Source: Geotrypetes seraphini
Lineage: Eukaryota > Chordata > Amphibia > Gymnophiona > Dermophiidae
DNA length: 64,000 nucleotides
Assembly: GCF_902459505.1 (NCBI RefSeq)
Contig: NC_047094.1
Span: forward strand, 26,583,241-26,647,240
Direction of reading: 5' to 3'
The position numbers and the translations under genes are program-made. Position 1 is the stretch's first letter, and each line of letters opens with the position of its first letter. The notes below the pieces were generated by a model that searched no databases, was not told the origin of the DNA, and saw only the letters and a program-made list of their open reading frames with translations. Shown piece after piece: positions 52,850 through 62,299 of the stretch.

Positions 52850-53043
52850 GACAGGGGTGTCAAAGTCCCTCCTCGAGGGCCACAATCCAGTTGGCTTTTC
52901 AGTATTTCCCCCAATGAATATGCATGAGATCTATTAGCATACAATGAAAGCAGTGCAAGCAAATAGATCTCATGCATATTCAATGGGGAAATCCTGAAAA
53001 CCTGACTGGATTGCGGCCCTCGAGGAGGGACTTTGACACCCAT
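52850..53043. mobile_element. Palindromic MITE, 'aatatgcatgaga' family, copy 4
   Basis: 'gggtgtcaaagtccctcctc' faces 'gaggagggactttgacaccc', and 'tatgcatgagatctatt' faces 'aatagatctcatgcata'-type segments. Most of the 194 bp pairs. Low divergence between the arms suggests a recent insertion. Confidence 0.9.
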
Positions 53044-53044
53044 G

Positions 53045-53740
53045 CTCTGTTCCATTGTAAAGATCATTTTTGGAACATTGTTGAGGGGTTAGGGCCTGAA
53101 CAATTTTAAATGTAATTAAAACTAGATCTGCCCCCCTTTGTTTTCTTTTCCCCTCCATTTCGTAATAAGTCCCTAGGCTGTGAGATGCAAACATGGCTTT
53201 AAGTACAAACAAGAAACCCAGAGGTTTTTGGAACAGGGTGCTTTGGAGCCACAAAGAGAGAAAGTAAAAGAGATTGCCTCCAAGATTCTGGGCCAGAGTT
53301 TGGGTTCCGCTGTAAGAACTTAGCCGGTCCAGAAGTTCTAAACTGTTATTTCTGTTTAGAGACAGATGAGACGAATCGATTTCGTCACACCCCTGCGTGG
53401 GTTGTGGTTTCCGAAACTACTGGCCCTATGTCAGGAGGTAGCAACAATGCCCAGCTGCCTGGATCAAGCCAGGACACAGATGCCTATCCAGCTGAAGTTT
53501 CTCCAGGTAGAGCATTTGAAGGCAGCGTCTTCCCTCCAGTTGCTCTTTTATTACTTAACGTCTTTATATCAAATTTTAGCATTAAATTAACAATATGAAC
53601 AGAAAATTGATTTTATGCATCCACTAATACAAGCTCAGGCAGGCTCAGCTGATTCAACCAACTTCTTCCGCTTTAAGATTAGGTCCTGGAAAGACCTCAA
53701 TAGGCTGATTGAGAAACATCTACCTTGGTGATTCCCAACC
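53045..53740. other. Intergenic, possible fragment of unknown coding DNA
   Basis: At 53404-53598 a frame reads VSETTGPMSGGSNNAQLPGS-like sequence that does not match a family I know. It could be a stray exon or a chance frame. Confidence 0.25.
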
Positions 53741-53744
53741 TTTT

Positions 53745-54120
53745 TAATAATAATAACAGTTTATATACCGCAGGAACGTGAAGTTCTATGCGGTTTACAA
53801 TGATTAAAAATGCTACAAATTGAATAGAACTAACAAAGTTAGTGATTAGTGACTAACAGTTCTAGAGAACAATTGTTCTGGGAAATTGTACAGTTCAGCT
53901 AAGTACTTCAGGAACAGATATGTTTTTAGGTGTTTCCTAAATTCTCCATAGTTATTAGCATGCAAAAGTAATTGTTCCACATCTTTTCCCCATAATGCAG
54001 CTTGATAAGAGAAAAGATGTTGATGTTTTTTAAATTTACATCCTCTAACTGGTGGTGAGACAAACTTCAGGTGTGAGTTTCTCATGTCTATTGGTCGAGA
54101 AAGAGAAAAGGTCAGTCATA
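53745..54120 (-). mobile_element. L2-like LINE 3' end
   Basis: Inverted copy of the 1-424 element. On the minus strand a frame with KHQHLFSYQAALWGKDVEQL and EFRKHLKTYLFLKYL precedes the tail 'gtaaaccgcatagaacttca'. The two copies are in opposite orientation at the two ends of the window. Confidence 0.7.
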
Positions 54121-54356
54121 TATTTGGGTGCTAAACCGAATAGTACCTTGAAGCAAAAACAGCCAAATTTTACTATAGCAGAGACTCTACAATATTTTTT
54201 TCCTACACTGAGGAACCCTCAATTCATGTAAACAGATATGTTCATACAAACAGGTTCTACAATCTGATTCCTTGAGGAACTCCTGAAGAGATGTCATGGA
54301 ACCCAATTGAAAATCATTGCTGATCTAACCTCTCTTCTTTACCTTTAACAAAGGGA

Positions 54357-54358
<2 letters not shown>

Positions 54359-54408
<50 letters not shown>

Positions 54409-54420
54409 TTATTTATTTTC
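54359..54420. repeat. (AT)n microsatellite
   Basis: About 25 at units followed by (ttta)n. Confidence 0.95.
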
Positions 54421-54524
54421 AGGAGAGCTATACAGTGCATGTGTCCTATTTACAAGAAACAGAAAAAAAAAACCCCAGTAGTCTTTTAAAGTCACCTTTG
54501 TTAATTTATGGAATTTCTTTTTGT

Positions 54525-55565
54525 TCAATTTCTTTATTGAAAATTTTAAACATTACAAAAGTCATGAAACATTGAAAAATATCAATCAAGAATATTTTAA
54601 TAAAATAGAACACAGAAATTCCTTTCAGGTCATGTGAAGTCATATTTAACATCAATAAAGTATATTATTGTTGTAATTGTTTATTTTGTAAGTATGTGTC
54701 AATGGGAGACCACAGTGCTTTCTGAGTAGATAAGGAGAAAGGAGTACGTTTTTCCGCATTATATAGCTCAAAGTGCTTATAAATGCAAAAGGAAGCCCAC
54801 CAAAAGATATAGTCCAGGAACTTAGCAGATTTAAATTTTTTTAAAACATGTTGAATACCTAATGAAAGCTGTATGTCAATTAGTTTCAGTTTACAGATAG
54901 AATTTTCAAAACATCGATGAAATAAGCAAAGAATTATTATATCAAAATTAATCTCAATGGAACATCAAGTGATGGCTTTGATAGTAGACCAAATTTCTAT
55001 CCAAAAAGGTAGTATTTTAGAACAGTCAAATAGCATATGTATTAGAGTGCCAGAGGATGAGTTGCAATGCCAACAGTTATCGTTATTCAGTAGGGTAGCT
55101 TTCATCATTCTATGTGGAGACCAGGTAGCTTTCCACCTAATGAAGTATAGGGATTGAGATAGTCCAGCAGAAAGCAGCAGTCTATTAACTTTAGACTAAA
55201 AAGTTTTCCATTCTAGGTCATTTCGGGATCCTTTTATTAAGGTGCACTAACCGATTCAACGCACACTAAATGCTAAGATATCCATTATATTTCTATGGCA
55301 TCTTAGCATTTAGCATGTGCTAATCTTTAGCATGCACTAAATCAATTAGCGCGCCTTAATAAAAGGACCTTTTAATGAAGTAGTAAAAAGTTGAGAACAT
55401 TTAGAGTGCGTTACTTCAGTAAATACATAATAATCCTTAGGAGTTTATAAAAACTGGAAACAGCTCTACCTTGTATAAGGACTAAATCACACCATTTCTC
55501 AATATATGTAGCATCATCCAGAATGGACTGAATTAATGATAAGATGAGATAAGTAAAGTTAACAA
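54525..55565 (-). mobile_element. L1 LINE 3' end
   Basis: On the minus strand the A-rich end lies at 54527-54560, and the C-terminal knuckle CWHCNSSSGTLIHMLFDCSK plus LPFWIEIW lie at about 55075-54995. A MITE (55225-55372) interrupts it. Related to the L1 at 960-2640 by the same C-terminal motif. 5'-truncated near 55565. Confidence 0.8.
55225..55372. mobile_element. Palindromic MITE, 'ctccttttactaagg' family, inside L1
   Basis: GGGATCCTTTTATTAAGGTG faces CGCCTTAATAAAAGGACC. 'taagatatccattata' and 'tctatggcatctta' pair near the centre. Youngest layer of this nest. Confidence 0.8.
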
Positions 55566-55569
55566 TAAC

Positions 55570-56215
55570 GATTGTGATTCTAATCTAATCTATTTGTGCG
55601 TCGCGCATACCTATTCAGGCTGAAGGCAACATCAAGAGAGGAGAGATCAGGAGAAGAGGGGAGGGGGAAGGCGGGAGGGGGTGAAGAAGAAGGGAGAAGA
55701 AAGGAGAGAGAGATTATGTGTCAAAAAGATGGGTTTTCAGTTTCTTCTGGAAGATGGTGTAGCTAGGTTCTGTTTTGGTTGTTTCCAGGTTTTTACACCT
55801 AGAAAGGTAAGCATGGAGTGGAAAACCCTTTTGTACTGAAGATTTTTTATGGATTGAAGATTTCATAGTAACCTGTTGAGGGCTCTGCAAGAGCTGGACC
55901 GTGCCGTTGAGAAGAGTTGGATGAGGGGAGCCGTTGAGTTTCCATGAAGTATGTGGTGCATGATGCATGATATTTTGAATGTTATTCGTGATGAGATGGG
56001 TAGCCAGTGTAGTTGTTTGGTGAGAGCTGTGACCGAGTTGTATTTTCTCAGGTTGAACATTAATCTTACAGCAGTGCTTTGGATGAGTTTCAAAAACGGA
56101 AACTCTTCAATAAATTTTGAGAAGGGTTTCAGGTGATAATTGGCATAAAGTTGGTTTACAGACCATATGTTGCTCAATTGCCATTTTTTCCAATAAAGGA
56201 ATTTTTTTTTTAAAT
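55570..56215 (-). mobile_element. L2-like LINE 3' end
   Basis: The minus strand encodes SKFIEEFPFLKLIQSTAVRL, then LHWLPISSRITFKISCIM and KLKTHLF, the region after the RT in L2/Rex-type LINEs. The 3' UTR is C+T-rich on the minus strand and ends in 'attagattagaatc'. Same family as 15195-15472. A frame change lies near 55900. Confidence 0.8.
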
Positions 56216-56489
56216 TTAAGCTTTAGATTATTCCAAGTTTTGAATGTTAAATTAAGGATTTTTTTTTTTAATTAAATAAAAGCCACCTAGGGTATGTAGA
56301 TAAGTTATACCATTTTTAAAAAGACACTTATGCACATACTTTCACTTTTCTAACCTCCCCTTGGAAGGTATCCACTGGCAACTATACTTCCTCTCAGGCA
56401 TGTTCAAATTTCACATTTTATAAAATACAAACAGAAATGCAAACTCTGCCCAAGCCCAGCTGCAACTAGGTCAGATAAATACAGTATGT

Positions 56490-57125
56490 GTGCCTAATTT
56501 CTAAGTGATCTTTTTTTTTCAGATAATACATTTCTAAGAACCTTTATGGCCTTCAGTTCCAGCCAACCACCAGCCAAATTATTTGAAGGCTTGTTTCTTT
56601 TTCTGGCTTTTATTCATCATCAGATCTTAGTTTTTTTTTAAAGTGCTTGTGCTCTATATTCTATGTTTTGTGCAAATCGATAAACTTTTCTTATACAACT
56701 TTAAAACTTTTGAACTTAGCTTTATCTATTTCTTCATTCTTTTTTTAAACCTCGGGAAGGACCTTAAGGTTCAACCAGTTTCGCCCGAAGGCTTTTTCAA
56801 GAACAAAAGAGGGGACCCATTCTTGAAAAAGCCTTTGGGCAAAACTGGTTGAACCTTAAGGTCCTTCCCGAGGTTTAAAAAAAGAATGAAGAAATAGCTA
56901 AAGCTAAGTACAAAAGTTTTAAAGTTGTATAAGAAAAGTTTATCGATTTGCACAAAACATAGACTATAGAGCACAAGCACTTTAAAAAAAAACTAAGGTC
57001 TGATGATGAATAAAAGCCAGAAAGAGAAACAAGCCTTCAAATAATTTGGCTGGTGGTTGGCTGGACCATAAAGGTACTTAGAAATGTATTATCTGAAAAA
57101 TAAGATCACTTAGAAATTAGGCACT
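56490..57125. repeat. Long near-perfect inverted repeat, 18-bp loop
   Basis: The arms 56490-56802 (313 bp) and 56821-57125 (305 bp) are reverse complements with only scattered differences. The loop is 56803-56820. Each arm carries 'gaaaaagccttcgggcgaaa' (or a close variant), a hammerhead-like core, so the arms could be a Penelope-type end joined head to head. Confidence 0.9.
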
Positions 57126-57129
57126 TTGA

Positions 57130-57660
57130 AGTTTATTATATGCCATTGTGGATTGATGGTATATATTCATATATTTACTCATACGAACGCCAGCAATTTT
57201 ATGAAAACCCCCAAATCCCTTTAAAATTATCCCCTTTGCAGCAAAATGCCTAGGGCTGCCTGCAGTGGACCCTCCCTCACTCCTTATCTTCCACACAACT
57301 CTAGTATTCCTTTCTTTATTACAGTCCCCAGCCCAACCTCTCCCCTCCCCATGCAGGTCCAGCATCTCTCTAACCTCATCTCACCCTCAATCACCAAAAT
57401 GCATCATGGGTCCCAGCAGAGAGGACAATTGAAAGAAGCTGTCTATGCCCTGCTCAACTGGGGCCACAGAACCAGCACAACCTGAGAGAAGGATGCACCC
57501 ATGAAGAGAGGCCAATACCTAGAGCCAGGAGATGCATGGTACAATTTGAAACCCAGGCTGTTTGCAGAAGATTTCAGTGTGGATTCCTCCTATACACAAC
57601 TCCTGAAGCAGGCCATGTCAGCCGAAACATGTACATGTCGAGTCATTGAGTTTTTGATGA
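57130..57660 (+). mobile_element. Penelope-like 3' region (fragment)
   Basis: No coding part is visible, but a well-formed hammerhead-like motif lies at 57599-57643. The intact CR1 inserted at its right end (57661). The assignment is from the motif. Confidence 0.4.
57599..57643 (+). ncRNA. Hammerhead-ribozyme-like motif (best copy)
   Basis: Stem I ACTC (57599-57602) pairs with GAGT (57640-57643). Core CTGAAGCA (57603-57610). Stem II GGC (611-613) pairs with GCC (621-623). GAA at 57624-57626. Stem III ACATGTACATGT (57627-57638), self-complementary. C at 57639 is the expected cleavage base (GUC). The core has one extra or changed base (GCA for GA), so activity is uncertain. The short palindromic stem III is a feature of Penelope and retrozyme hammerheads. 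Confidence 0.6.
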
Positions 57661-57812
57661 ATTAAGGATTTTTAAGAACATAAGAACATAAGAAGAACAT
57701 AAGAAGTTGCCTCCACTGGGTCAGACCGAGGTCCATCTCGCCCAGCGGTCCGCTCACGCGGCGGCCCATCAGGTCTGCGACCTGTGAAGTGGTTTCTGTC
57801 CACTTCTATAAC

Positions 57813-60800
57813 CTACCTCAAGTTATATCTGTACCCTTCAATCCCCCTATCCTCCAGGAACCTATCTAAACCCTCCTTGAACCCCTGTACAGAGTTCTGG
57901 CCTATCACATCCTCCGGAAGCGCATTCCATGTGTCCACCACCCTCTGAGTAAAAAAGAACTTCCTAGCATTTGTTCTAAACCTGTCCCCTTTCAATTTCT
58001 CCGAGTGACCCCTAGTTCTTGTGGCTCCCCACAGTTTGAAGAATCTATCCTTATTCACTTTCTCTATGCCCTTAAGGATCTTGAAGGTTTCTATCATGTC
58101 CCCTCTAAGTCTCCTCTTCTCCAGGGAGAACAGCCCCAGCATTTTTAACCTGTCGGCGTATGCAAAATTTTCCATACCTTTTATCAGTTTAGTCGCCCTC
58201 CTCTGCACTCCCTCGAGTATCGCCATGTCCTTCCTGAGGTACGGCGACCAGTATTGAACACAGTACTCCAGGTGCGGGCGCACCATTGCTCGATACAGCG
58301 GCATGATGACTTCCTTCGTCCTGGTTGTGATACCCTTTTTGATGATGCCCAGCATTCTGTTTGCTTTCTTTGAGGCTGTCGCACATTGCGCCGATGGTTT
58401 CAGTGATGTGTCGACCATCACCCCCAGGTCCCTTTCAAGGGTACTCACCCCTAGCAGTGTTCCCCCCATTTTGTAGCTGAACATCGGGTTCTTTTTCCCT
58501 ACATGCATGACCTTGCATTTCTCTACGTTAAAACTCATTTGCCACTTTTTTGCCCAGTCTTCCAGTCTCGTTAGGTCTCTTTGCAGGTCTTCACAGTCTT
58601 CCGTGTTTCTAACCCTGCTGCAGAGTTTGGTGTCATCGGCAAATTTGATAACCTCACATTTTGTCCCCGCCTCCAGATCGTTGATAAATATATTGAACAG
58701 TAGAGGTCCCAGCACCGACCCCTGTGGAACTCCGCTCGTGACCCATTGCCAGTCTGAGTATTGGCCTTTCACTCCAACCCTCTGTTTCCTGCCTGCCAAC
58801 CAGTGTTTGATCCATCGGTAGATATCCCCTTGCACCCCATGGTTCCACAGCTTTTTAAGTAGCCGCTCGTGAGGTACCTTGTCGAAGGCTTTTTGGAAGT
58901 CAAGGTAAATGATGTCTATGGATTCCCCCTTATCCATCTGGTTGTTTATTCCCTCAAAGAAGTGCAGCAAGTTCGTGAGGCATGACCTTCCCTTGCAGAA
59001 GCCATGCTGACTCGCCTTCAGTTGTCCATTGTTTTCTATGTGTTCACAGATTTTGTCCTTTACCATTGCTTCCATCATCTTCCCTGGAACTGAGGTCAAG
59101 CTTACAGGCCTATAGTTTCCCGGGTCACCCCTTGATCCCTTCTTAAAGATGGGTGTGACATTTGCTATTTTCCAGTCCTCTGGGATCTCCCCTGTCTTTA
59201 GGGAGAGGTTGCATATTTGGCGAAATGTCTCTGCTATTTCGTTTCTCAGTTCTTTTAGTACCCTTGGGTGGATGCCGTCCGGGCCTGGTGATTTGTCGCT
59301 CTTCAGTCTGTCTATCTGTCTGAGGACATCCTCTTTGCTTACCTCTAGTTGTACCAGCCTTTCATCGTGTTCTCCGTTCATAATTACCTCGGGTTCCGGA
59401 ATATTGGATGTGTCCTCTCTGGTGAAGACTGACGAGAAGAATTTGTTTAACCTGTCAGCTATCTCTTTTTCCTCTATTATCGCTCCTTTCCTGTCTCCGT
59501 CGTCCAGTGGTCCCACTTCCTCTCTGGCTGGCTGTTTCCCTTTCACATACCTGAAGAAGGGTTTGAAGTTTCTTGCTTCTCCTGCCAATTTTTTCTCATA
59601 TTCTCTCTTTGCTTTCCTGACCTCTTGATGACATTGTTTCTGGTGTCTTTTGTGCTCTACCTGGTTTTCCTTTGTTGGTTCCTTTTTGCATTTTTTGAAG
59701 GATGATTTCTTGTCGCTTATCGCCTTTTTAACTGCAGTTGTTATCCATGCTGGGTTTCTAGATCGATTTTTTTTGCACCCTTTCCTAAACCTTGGGACAC
59801 ACAGGTCTTGTGCCCCGAGCACTGTGCCTTTAAGCAGTGTCCAGGCTTCCTTTACGGTCTTCACCTTCCCTGAGTTGTTATTGAGCTTTTTTCGTACCAT
59901 TTTCCTCATGACCTTGTAGTTTCCTTTTCTGAAGTTGAGTGCAGTCGTTGTGGTTCTTTTCACCTTTGATGTTCCCATTTTTAATTTGTACTGGATCATG
60001 TTGTGATCGCTGTTTCCTAACGGTGCTAGTACCACCACTTCCTTTGCGGGTCCCTCTAGCCCGTTGAGGATTAGGTCCAGGGTGGCCTCCCCTCGCGTTG
60101 GTTCCGTGACCAGCTGCTCCATGAAACAGTCCCTTATCGCCTCTAGGAATATAGTTTCTTTCGTGCAATTTGAGTGCCCAATGTCCCAGTCTATTCCTGG
60201 ATAGTTGAAATCCCCCATAACCACCACTCTTCCACTTTTGCTCATCTGTCTCAGTTCGGCCTCCAGGTCCAGGTCGATTGCGTCTGGCTGTCCTGGTGGT
60301 CGATAGTACAGTCCCAATTTGATGTCAGCTCCTTCCCCTCCTGTCAGCTTAACCCATAATGACTCCAGACCGTCTGCCCTTATTGTTGATTCTGTTCTGG
60401 ATGAAGGAATAGAGTCCTTTATATACAGTGCTATTCCTCCCCCCTTCTTGTGTGCCCTGTCCCTCCTGTAGAGTTTGTACCCTGGTAGGGCCACATCCCA
60501 TTTGTTGTCCTCCGACCACCATGTCTCTGTGATTCCAATTATGTCTAGGTCCTTATTTCCAGCTATAACTTCTAGCTCCCCCATTTTAGTCCTTAGACTC
60601 CTAGCATTTGTATATAGGCATTTTAAGTCCCAGTTTGTTACCTTTTCTTTTGGATCTACTCTTGATTTGTTGCTTCTGTTTGTCTCCTGTGCTGCCTCTT
60701 GTGGTCTGTCTATCCTGTCCTCTGCCTGCTTCTTTGTTCTTTGATAGCTCTCTGGTTCCGGCTGCTTCCTCTTTGTCTTACTCTTTAGCTTTAATTTCCC

Positions 60801-60962
60801 CTCGGGTCCCTGTGCTGCATCTTTGGGTTTATGCCCATAAAGCGTCCATTTTGTCTCTAGCCCACTATTTCCAGTTCCTGTCTCAGTATCCTTGCTCGAT
60901 ACTGTGGTCCGATGTGTCGAGGTCCGATCGACTGTCGGCTTTCCCCTTGTTATCAGTTTAAA
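57813..60962 (-). CDS. CR1 ORF2 protein (APE endonuclease and reverse transcriptase)
   Basis: The first ATG in frame is at 60584 (923 codons), but the frame is open a further 126 codons up to 60962, overlapping the end of ORF1 in the -1 frame. That extension carries LYTNARSL, the first endonuclease motif with its catalytic Asn, so ATG 60584 is unlikely to be the true start. Counting from 60584: ITET with Glu at 20, YRPPG 96-100, GDFN 126-129 and SDH 194-196 complete the APE-type endonuclease. The reverse transcriptase has YLDFQKAFD 562-570, [11 protein letters not shown] 619-629 and FADD 650-653. The C-terminal part has the CR1-typical TFKILKGIEKV and FTQRVVDTWNALPE. No stops, so probably functional or recently so. 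Confidence 0.93.
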   Translation of the reverse strand, partial: FKLITRGKPTVDRTSTHRTTVSSKDTETGTGNSGLETKWTLYGHKPKDAAQGPEGKLKLKSKTKRKQPEPESYQRTKKQAEDRIDRPQEAAQETNRSNKSRVDPKEKVTNWDLKCLYTNARSLRTKMGELEVIAGNKDLDIIGITETWWSEDNKWDVALPGYKLYRRDRAHKKGGGIALYIKDSIPSSRTESTIRADGLESLWVKLTGGEGADIKLGLYYRPPGQPDAIDLDLEAELRQMSKSGRVVVMGDFNYPGIDWDIGHSNCTKETIFLEAIRDCFMEQLVTEPTRGEATLDLILNGLEGPAKEVVVLAPLGNSDHNMIQYKLKMGTSKVKRTTTTALNFRKGNYKVMRKMVRKKLNNNSGKVKTVKEAWTLLKGTVLGAQDLCVPRFRKGCKKNRSRNPAWITTAVKKAISDKKSSFKKCKKEPTKENQVEHKRHQKQCHQEVRKAKREYEKKLAGEARNFKPFFRYVKGKQPAREEVGPLDDGDRKGAIIEEKEIADRLNKFFSSVFTREDTSNIPEPEVIMNGEHDERLVQLEVSKEDVLRQIDRLKSDKSPGPDGIHPRVLKELRNEIAETFRQICNLSLKTGEIPEDWKIANVTPIFKKGSRGDPGNYRPVSLTSVPGKMMEAMVKDKICEHIENNGQLKASQHGFCKGRSCLTNLLHFFEGINNQMDKGESIDIIYLDFQKAFDKVPHERLLKKLWNHGVQGDIYRWIKHWLAGRKQRVGVKGQYSDWQWVTSGVPQGSVLGPLLFNIFINDLEAGTKCEVIKFADDTKLCSRVRNTEDCEDLQRDLTRLEDWAKKWQMSFNVEKCKVMHVGKKNPMFSYKMGGTLLGVSTLERDLGVMVDTSLKPSAQCATASKKANRMLGIIKKGITTRTKEVIMPLYRAMVRPHLEYCVQYWSPYLRKDMAILEGVQRRATKLIKGMENFAYADRLKMLGLFSLEKRRLRGDMIETFKILKGIEKVNKDRFFKLWGATRTRGHSEKLKGDRFRTNARKFFFTQRVVDTWNALPEDVIGQNSVQGFKEGLDRFLEDRGIEGYRYNLR

Positions 60963-61960
60963 GTCATGTCTATGCAGGTCTGGATGTTACGTGCCAGCAT
61001 CCTCGTCCCAGCCGTGCTCAAATGCAGTCCATCTTTCCTGTAGAGTTTGTTTTTCCCCAGGAAGGTTGACCAGTTCCGTACAAAGAGGAAACCCTCCTCG
61101 TCACACCATCGCCTTAGCCATCCGTTTGTTGCCTGCAGCTCGGTCTGCCTCCTCGCATCTGCCCTTGGTACTGGTAGGATCTCCGAGAAGGCTATCTTCC
61201 CCGTCCTCAGCTTCAGTTTCCTCCCCAGGATCTTAAAATGCTCGGTCAGTGTAGTCATGTTGAAATTCCTTCTGCTGACGTCATTTGTTCCGACGTGGAT
61301 TATCACTGCTGTGTCCTCTGTCTCAGCTCCCTCCATGATTCTCTCGATTCTGTCGGAGATGTCCTTTGTCCTCGCCCCTGGGAGACATGTCACTAGGCGG
61401 TCCGATCTGCCTCCTGCTATGTGACTGTCCACCTCTCTCAGGATTGAGTCTCCCACCACGATAGCAGATTTTCCTCCCCTCAGCTTCCTCCTGGGTCTCA
61501 GGTCTGTGTCGATGATTGGGTCCTCCGATCCTTCATTCTCCTGGTTGGTTCCTCTGCAAGGTTCCTCGCCCTCGGCTCCTGGTGGGTCCTGGTGGGTCCT
61601 GGTGGCTCCTGGCGGGTCCTGCCCTCCATCCGATTGTTCCCTTCTGGGGAGCGGGTAATCCTGTGTCTCCACCATCCTGCAGGCCTCGTCGATGAATCTT
61701 TCAAGCTCTCTGACCTGTTCGTTGATGTGGATTTCTATGGTGGTGTCCTCAGTTGGTTCAAATTCCCTTGGGTCCTCTATGGAGCGGAGTCCCTCCAGTT
61801 CCTGTACCTTGATCTGCAGTCTCCCGACCTCCCTCCTAAGGCTAGCCAGTTCCTGACATCGACCGCATATGTAGGCCTGCCTCCCGGAAGGTAGGTAGTC
61901 ATACATGTGACAGTCAATGCAGTATACTGGAAAGCTTCGCTGGCCTTCTGCTGCATCCAT
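60953..61960 (-). CDS. CR1 ORF1 protein (zinc-ribbon, coiled coil, SGNH esterase)
   Basis: The 335-residue ORF is intact. Residues 14-35 hold CxxC-x14-CxxC (C14, C17, C32, C35), a zinc-ribbon-like or PHD-like motif. Residues about 36-60 are a likely coiled coil. Residues 110-140 include a short repeat rich in DPPGA. The C-terminal half is an SGNH-hydrolase (esterase) domain with GDS at 170-172, GTND at 224-227 and DGLH at 310-313 giving Ser, Asn, Asp and His. CR1 ORF1 proteins with such an esterase are known; the role is taken to be RNA or membrane binding during retrotransposition. The last codons are ACT TTA AAC TGA, a slippery heptamer before the stop (see findings). Confidence 0.92.
   Translation of the reverse strand: MDAAEGQRSFPVYCIDCHMYDYLPSGRQAYICGRCQELASLRREVGRLQIKVQELEGLRSIEDPREFEPTEDTTIEIHINEQVRELERFIDEACRMVETQDYPLPRREQSDGGQDPPGATRTHQDPPGAEGEEPCRGTNQENEGSEDPIIDTDLRPRRKLRGGKSAIVVGDSILREVDSHIAGGRSDRLVTCLPGARTKDISDRIERIMEGAETEDTAVIIHVGTNDVSRRNFNMTTLTEHFKILGRKLKLRTGKIAFSEILPVPRADARRQTELQATNGWLRRWCDEEGFLFVRNWSTFLGKNKLYRKDGLHLSTAGTRMLARNIQTCIDMTLN
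60956..60962 (-). promoter_or_regulatory. Candidate -1 frameshift site U UUA AAC
   Basis: On the sense strand TTTAAAC lies with ORF1 codons TTA and AAC directly before TGA. A -1 slip continues as TTT AAA CTG ATA into ORF2. A GC-rich segment with facing 'ccga' and 'tcgg' starts about 18 nt downstream and could form a stem. Function is inference. Confidence 0.6.
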
Positions 61961-62022
61961 GTTTCCTTCCCGACTCGTGTCTAGGTAGAGAAGTAGAGAG
62001 AGAGAAATAGTGAATATAGAAG

Positions 62023-62026
<4 letters not shown>

Positions 62027-62053
<27 letters not shown>
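62027..62053 (-). repeat. A27 tract in the CR1 5' UTR (sense)
   Basis: An uninterrupted run of 27 T on the plus strand, with degenerate 'agattgaagatttttaagaag' repeats on the 5' side. It lies between the CR1 5' end and ORF1. Confidence 0.9.
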
Positions 62054-62061
<8 letters not shown>

Positions 62062-62299
62062 AGAAGATTGAAGATTTTTAAGAAGATTGAAGATTGGATT
62101 TGCTGCTGAGCAGCCTGGACTCCTGGCTCCTTCTCTCGGCTCCTTCGCAAAGGCGCCCTCGCTAAGGCGAGCGCCTTTACCGCTCGCCTTCGCCGCGCGC
62201 CGTTGGCACGCCCCCTTTGTGTCTTTGAGTTTTGTGGATTTGGTTCTCCTGTTCTTTGCTCTGAATTTTCTTTTCATTCTTATAAAGTCATAAAAAGCA

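Larger units (their letters stand above)
57661..62290 (-). mobile_element. CR1 LINE, apparently full length with two open ORFs
   Basis: From 5' to 3' (right to left): G+C-rich 5' UTR with 'gcgccctcgctaaggcgagc' hairpin (about 62152-62171), a 27-nt A-run on the sense strand (62027-62053), ORF1 (61960-60953), ORF2 (open from 60962 to 57813), a 3' UTR with the 'gcggcggcc' block, and three or so terminal repeats of 'ttcttatg' ending near 57661. The 5' limit is set by where the neighbouring family resumes. Young and possibly still mobile. It inserted next to a Penelope-like end. Confidence 0.88.

Noticed and set aside
56643-56980. Two nearly identical 69-codon ORFs on opposite strands
   Set aside because: They are the same sequence read from the two arms of the inverted repeat, not a gene pair.
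57813-60584. 923-codon ORF as a host gene
   Set aside because: It carries an APE endonuclease and reverse transcriptase with CR1-specific C-terminal motifs and CR1 3' repeats, so it is a LINE ORF2, and its true N-terminus lies upstream.
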